A stretch of DNA of 15,514 bases from an uncultured Rhizobiaceae group bacterium (GTDB taxonomy: Bacteria; Pseudomonadota; Alphaproteobacteria; Rhizobiales; Rhizobiaceae), in the NCBI GenBank assembly GCA_938009335.1, contig CALLHT010000251.1:1-15514 (forward strand). The letters run 5' to 3'. Below are positions 13,430 to 15,514 of this stretch, in pieces. Every line of letters begins with the position of its first letter. The first letter of the stretch is position 1. The notes beneath the pieces were generated by a model. It was not told the DNA's origin and ran no database searches. It saw nothing but the letters and a program-made list of their open reading frames with translations. The position numbers and the translations under genes were made by a program.

Positions 13430-15514
13430 TTATTCAGCGGCATCCGCAATAGGCGATGTTTTCGGTGGAGTGTCGTCTTCGTCCGTTGTGGTCTTCGCTT
13501 TTGATGAAGCTGCTTTCTTCACCGGAACCTTCCGCTGCTTCGGTATTGGCTTGGCAACCGGTTTGCGCGTTGGTTTCTTCTCCGCTACAGGCTCCGCAAC
13601 AGGTTCAGCCACTGGCTCTTGAACCTCAGGTTCACTCGCAATTGTAGGGACCAGTTCTTCTTCCTGAATTTCCGGCAGAGCTTGAGCAGTAGGTGCAGCC
13701 ACTGCAGCCTGGGTGCGACGGGTGATCGGTGACGCAACCCATTTGCCAGAGCGCACAATGTTTGTCGGCAATGCCAATGCAGAAGGAATAACGATCAGCG
13801 TCAGCAGCGTCGAGAATGCCAGGCCAGAGATGATCGCAGTTGCAAGCTGTGTCCACCAGATTGCGGTGATTGAGCCGATGGTGATGGTTTGCGTAAAGAA
13901 GTTGAGGTTCGTCTCCATCGCCATTGGCACAAGGCCCATGATGGTTGTGATGGTTGTCAACAAAATCGGACGCAACCTCTGACCGGAGGTTTTCAGCACC
14001 GCATCACGAACCTCCAACCCCTCGCTTCTCAGACGATTATACGTATCGATCAGAACAATTGCATTGTTCACCACGATGCCTGCTAAGGCAACCACGCCTG
14101 TACCTGTCATGATGATCGAGAATTTCTGCCCTGTGATCATCATGCCAATAAGAACGCCAACAATCGCCAGAATAACGGTCATCAGGGTGATGATGGTCTG
14201 ATAGAATGAGTTGAACTGCGTTAGCAGGATAATGAACATCAGGAATAGGGCGCCAAGAGCTGCTTTGCCCAAAAACTCTCCGGATTCTTTCTGCTCCTCA
14301 TCTGCACCACGGAACTTGAGGAAGATATTTTCAGGCCATTCCTGTTCATCAAGCCAAGTTTGGATTTCAGAAATTTTCTCGTCTGGCGTCAGGCCATCGA
14401 CCTTTGCAGAAGCGAGCAGGTTCGCTTTGATGTCCATCGAATAAAGACCATCACGACGCGTAATCGAAGACACGCGGGGTTTCGCCTGCATGTCTACAAA
14501 GTTAGAAATCGGTACTTGCCCGTTTGGCGTGCGAAGTTTGAACTCATTGAGCATATTGAGAGAACGTTCTTCTTCGGGAAGGCGAACGCGAATATCGATC
14601 TGATCGTCAGAATCGTCCGGGTTGGCGGTTCCGATCAAAGCCCCGTTGGTGATCAACTGGATCATCGCACCAACAGCAGGAATGCTCGCGTTGTAACGAC
14701 CGGCTTCCTCGCGGTCGACCGTCAATTTCCAGTCAATGCCGGGGAGCGGGCGACCGTCCTCGAGATCCTGAATATTGTCCAGCGTGTCGAACTTGCCTCG
14801 AATTCGGGTAACCGCCTGAATGAGCGTCTCATAATTCGTAGATTTCACTTCAAGGCGAATGTCTTTGCCGGTTGGAGGGCCGCCTTCAATCTTGCGCAGC
14901 TCTACCTTAATGCCCGGAATGCTAGCTGTGCGCTCACGTGCTTCCGCAAAGATTTCGCGCGCGCGCCGGCGCTCGGAGTAATCAGAAAGTTCCAGCGTCA
15001 GGGTTGCAACATTGTCAGCCGGCAAGTCCTGCGGAAGGGAAGGATTAGGCGCATTGCCGCCACCACCGCCTGGTGCGGTTGCATTCATCACCACATTCTC
15101 AATGCCCTTAACTTTAAGGACCTCGTTCTCAACCCGAATGGCCAAATCACGAATGTCTGCACCGGAGAGGTTGCCGCGAGCGGAGACAAACATCAGGGCA
15201 ATGTCGGGTTCTTCATCAACGAAGAATTCAACGCCTTTGCTGTTTTCACCAAATGCAGTGATGGTCAAGAACGCTGTGCCAATTACCAACGCAATAACCA
15301 CAACATTCCCCACAAGGCTTCCTGCTGCAAGGCTTAGGAATTTAAGATAAGCGCCCATGGCGCCCGGCACGCGCCAAACATTCAGCGGCTCTTTTGAGGA
15401 GAGCATTTGCGCCACAGTGTCATCTTCGGCAGGCTGTGAAGCTTTTCTACGTGCAAGCCAACCGGTGATGAGCCATGTTGCGAAAGCGCCAAGAACACCC
15501 ATTCCAGCAGCAAG
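13430..15514 (-). CDS. RND-family efflux permease, C-terminal part (start lies beyond the right edge)
   Basis: About 694 residues of an AcrB-type inner-membrane transporter. The frame is open to the window edge, so the first ATG inside (15502) is internal; roughly the first 400 residues of a typical member are missing. Visible parts in order: the end of the first membrane bundle (AAGMGVLGAFATWLITGWLARRK), the helix starting the second half (VGNVVVIALVIGTAFLTI), a periplasmic porter/docking region with a Gly-rich loop (APGGGGGNAP), then the second bundle with GVVALAGIVVNNAIVLIDTYNRLR and GQRLRPILLTTITTIMGLVPMA. The proton-relay Asp residues of helix 4 lie outside. After SALALPTNIV comes an unusual tail of about 110 residues, rich in Pro, Ala, Val, Glu and Lys, with the repeat EPVA three times. 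The substrate is unknown; the periplasmic adaptor gene is probably upstream, outside the window. Confidence 0.92.
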   Translation of the reverse strand, partial: LAAGMGVLGAFATWLITGWLARRKASQPAEDDTVAQMLSSKEPLNVWRVPGAMGAYLKFLSLAAGSLVGNVVVIALVIGTAFLTITAFGENSKGVEFFVDEEPDIALMFVSARGNLSGADIRDLAIRVENEVLKVKGIENVVMNATAPGGGGGNAPNPSLPQDLPADNVATLTLELSDYSERRRAREIFAEARERTASIPGIKVELRKIEGGPPTGKDIRLEVKSTNYETLIQAVTRIRGKFDTLDNIQDLEDGRPLPGIDWKLTVDREEAGRYNASIPAVGAMIQLITNGALIGTANPDDSDDQIDIRVRLPEEERSLNMLNEFKLRTPNGQVPISNFVDMQAKPRVSSITRRDGLYSMDIKANLLASAKVDGLTPDEKISEIQTWLDEQEWPENIFLKFRGADEEQKESGEFLGKAALGALFLMFIILLTQFNSFYQTIITLMTVILAIVGVLIGMMITGQKFSIIMTGTGVVALAGIVVNNAIVLIDTYNRLRSEGLEVRDAVLKTSGQRLRPILLTTITTIMGLVPMAMETNLNFFTQTITIGSITAIWWTQLATAIISGLAFSTLLTLIVIPSALALPTNIVRSGKWVASPITRRTQAAVAAPTAQALPEIQEEELVPTIASEPEVQEPVAEPVAEPVAEKKPTRKPVAKPIPKQRKVPVKKAASSKAKTTTDEDDTPPKTSPIADAAE

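Noticed and set aside
14360..15337. A 325-codon open frame on the plus strand.
   Set aside because: It is antisense to the RND permease, whose frame shows membrane helices and family motifs. The plus-strand product looks random and Arg/Asn-rich.
1..15514. CRISPR array, tRNA, rRNA, integrase or phage genes.
   Set aside because: Looked for; no regularly spaced repeats, cloverleaf-like segments or integrase/phage motifs were seen by eye.

Overview
The window is a chromosomal segment of an alphaproteobacterium, most likely of the order Hyphomicrobiales (Rhizobiales). This rests on the gene content (short-form Psd with an FGS cleavage site next to PssA, an Atm1-type ABC exporter, CysS with a long insertion, a LeuA-like citramalate synthase), on moderate GC by eye, and on a CTGTCC/GGACA-CTCCCCC palindromic repeat of a style I recall as common between genes in that order. 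No database was searched. No rRNA, tRNA, CRISPR array or phage gene is visible, and no gene-free stretch exceeds 300 bases.

Left block (1-4711, plus strand): cysS is followed 9 bases later by a 179-bp non-coding element with perfect 45-bp inverted ends. Nine bases beyond it starts a DUF559 (Vsr-like, PD-(D/E)XK) endonuclease gene. This gene is chained by ATGA stop/start overlaps to a GFA-family zinc protein and a VOC/glyoxalase-like protein. Next comes a 13-codon remnant resembling the start of citramalate synthase, cut off by a hairpin repeat, and then the intact citramalate synthase gene (cimA). The stretch 1545-3124 therefore holds two different palindromic insertions and a broken gene start within an otherwise housekeeping run.

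Middle block (4712-7838): an AT-richer unknown polytopic membrane protein and a small unknown protein lead into rarD (overlap of 11 bases). rarD converges on a minus-strand LOG-family gene, with hairpins between them.

Right-middle block (7946-13373, plus): a membrane-anchored LysM protein with a long Pro/Glu/Val-rich body; a Cys-rich ArsR-family sensor overlapping the gene of an Atm1/HMT1-type ABC exporter, with an inverted repeat between -35 and -10-like boxes just before the sensor start; then psd and pssA, the two steps from CDP-diacylglycerol to phosphatidylethanolamine.

Right edge (13430-15514, minus): the C-terminal part of an RND efflux permease, open at the window edge, with an unusual Pro/Ala/Lys-rich tail and a clear terminator whose T-run lies on the pssA stop codon.

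The best leads for something undescribed are the inverted-repeat element paired with the DUF559 endonuclease, the duplicated and interrupted cimA start, and the Cys-cluster ArsR/Atm1 unit with a possibly leaderless, self-regulated promoter.
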